NCBI GenBank assembly: GCA_002684755.1
Contig: NYVS01000137.1
Span: 1-13,419 of the forward strand
Length of the DNA: 13,419 nt
Direction of reading: 5' to 3'
DNA from: Phycisphaerae bacterium
Lineage (GTDB): Bacteria > Planctomycetota > Phycisphaerae > Phycisphaerales > SM1A02
Below the pieces are notes generated by a model. It had not been told where the DNA came from and made no database searches. It worked only from the letters and a program-made list of their open reading frames with translations. How positions within the stretch are numbered: the first letter of the stretch is position 1; every line of letters starts with the position of its first letter. Both the position numbers and the translations under genes were made by a program. Shown here in pieces: positions 12,644-13,419 of the stretch.

Positions 12644-13419
12644 ATGGACCATCCACGTCGCAAGCCCACCGTCGCCCTCCTGGGCGCCGGCCTGATCCTG
12701 ACTTCGCTCACGACCGCGACCTTCGCCGCCGGCGACGAACCATGCGATCTCGATGCCGTCGTCAATCCCGTCACCTTCCCACCCACCGGATCCTCCCGTG
12801 ATCTCCCCGACTGGGTGAAGCAGTACAACGCGTCCACGTTCCTCCTCGACGGCCGCAACCCGCTCGGGCGCAATCTCGGCGCGCCGAGGGCGATCGTCAC
12901 CGAGCAGGACGACTCGGTGTGGGACAAACTGGTGACCTTTGGAGAAACGGATGGGATCACCATCCAGTCGGTCGACCCGGACACGGGCGAAGTCATGCCG
13001 CACCACATCGCCAATCCCGTGCTCGTGGTGACGCTCAGCACCAATTCGCCGAGCACCTTCGCCACCATCGACGGACTCTCGGGGCTGGGTCCCCTCGCGG
13101 GCGACTACCTGCCCGCCGCACCCTTCGCGGGCGTCGACGAGGTGGTCTTCCGTCCCTACTTCGTCAACTCCGAGGATGGGACGTTCAACAACTGGATGGC
13201 CGCGCACCAGGTGACCGGCAGGACCCCCGAGGGCTTCATCTTCGCCCCCGGAACCCCGTTGAACTACATCCGCAACGTCCTCGGACGCACGACGTGTCTC
13301 AACCCCAACGGACCGGACGGGCCGGCCGACGCCTGCGTGCTCGCGAATTCCAGCGGCGTGACCGGCGTCGGAATGCCGTTCATGTTCGCGACCGACCCGA
13401 CCGAGTCCCTGGATGATCC
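12644..13419 (+). CDS. Secreted protein of unknown function (3' truncated by window)
   Basis: The frame is open from ATG 12644, with AAGGAG at 12628-12633 ten bases upstream, to the end of the window: 258 codons without a stop. Residues 1-29 form a Sec signal peptide: basic DHPRRK, hydrophobic VALLGAGLILTSLTTATF, and likely cleavage after TFA-A or FAA-G. The mature part begins GDEPCDLDAVVNPVTFPPTG and is rich in Asp, Pro, Gly, Asn and Thr. It has DLPDWVKQYNASTFLLDGRN, a likely beta-strand region, VLVVTLSTNSPSTFATIDGL, and a cysteine pair in TTCLNPNGPDGPADACVL that could form a disulfide loop. The style is that of large extracellular or cell-surface proteins of planctomycetes, but I recognise no domain. 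Any C-terminal sorting signal lies outside the window. Its leader is separate from gyrB, so it is probably transcribed on its own. Confidence 0.85.
   Translation, partial: MDHPRRKPTVALLGAGLILTSLTTATFAAGDEPCDLDAVVNPVTFPPTGSSRDLPDWVKQYNASTFLLDGRNPLGRNLGAPRAIVTEQDDSVWDKLVTFGETDGITIQSVDPDTGEVMPHHIANPVLVVTLSTNSPSTFATIDGLSGLGPLAGDYLPAAPFAGVDEVVFRPYFVNSEDGTFNNWMAAHQVTGRTPEGFIFAPGTPLNYIRNVLGRTTCLNPNGPDGPADACVLANSSGVTGVGMPFMFATDPTESLDD

Noticed and set aside
8390..13207. 1605-residue - strand open frame as a giant protein gene
   Set aside because: It lies codon-for-codon opposite gyrB and two other well-supported genes. It reads as Asp/Arg/Gly/His/Val-rich low-information sequence without domains, and rare-codon avoidance explains it.

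Overview
The window is GC-rich bacterial DNA in which codons end almost always in G or C. It is densely coding and has no tRNA, rRNA, CRISPR array, insertion sequence or integrase that I could see. Arg/Asp/Glu-rich proteins, rather weak Shine-Dalgarno use, a long-insert GyrB and a lipoprotein with the C...CPxPWDYCC pattern that I associate with planctomycetes all suggest Planctomycetota, perhaps class Phycisphaerae. That placement is an inference from style and family recall, not from a marker search.

Left part (1-5565, + strand): a compact efflux operon. The 3' end of a TolC-like outer-membrane channel gene overlaps a long HlyD/MacA-type adaptor. The adaptor overlaps a MacB/LolD-type ATPase, and the ATPase overlaps the first of two FtsX/MacB-type permeases. 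All three junctions are ATGA stop/start overlaps. The second permease follows 18 bases later. A secreted lipoprotein with a Cys-rich core and a His/Asp-rich tail comes next, with its own candidate -10 element. Together these could form a trans-envelope pump plus a periplasm-facing, probably metal-binding accessory. The substrate cannot be read from the sequence.

Middle part (5566-8479): a xylulokinase gene (xylB), then a 67-residue single-membrane-span protein behind a strong ribosome binding site. Convergent to these, on the - strand, lies a Tat-exported lipoprotein amidase of the Amidase_2/PGRP fold (peptidoglycan hydrolysis or recycling). A divergent intergenic region of about 325 bases with an inverted repeat separates it from the next gene.

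Right part (8480-13419, + strand): an HD-GYP-type phosphohydrolase with altered motif residues, then a 240-base spacer rich in perfect stem-loops. Next is gyrB (DNA gyrase subunit B, 851 residues with a long insert between TOPRIM and the C-terminal tail), and a GNRA-loop hairpin directly after its stop codon. A structured leader then precedes a secreted protein of unknown function that runs off the window.

No obviously new defence or mobile system is present. The items most worth a second look are the His-tailed lipoprotein attached to the split-permease exporter, the tandem hairpins in the gyrB leader, and a recurring TANNAT promoter-like element.
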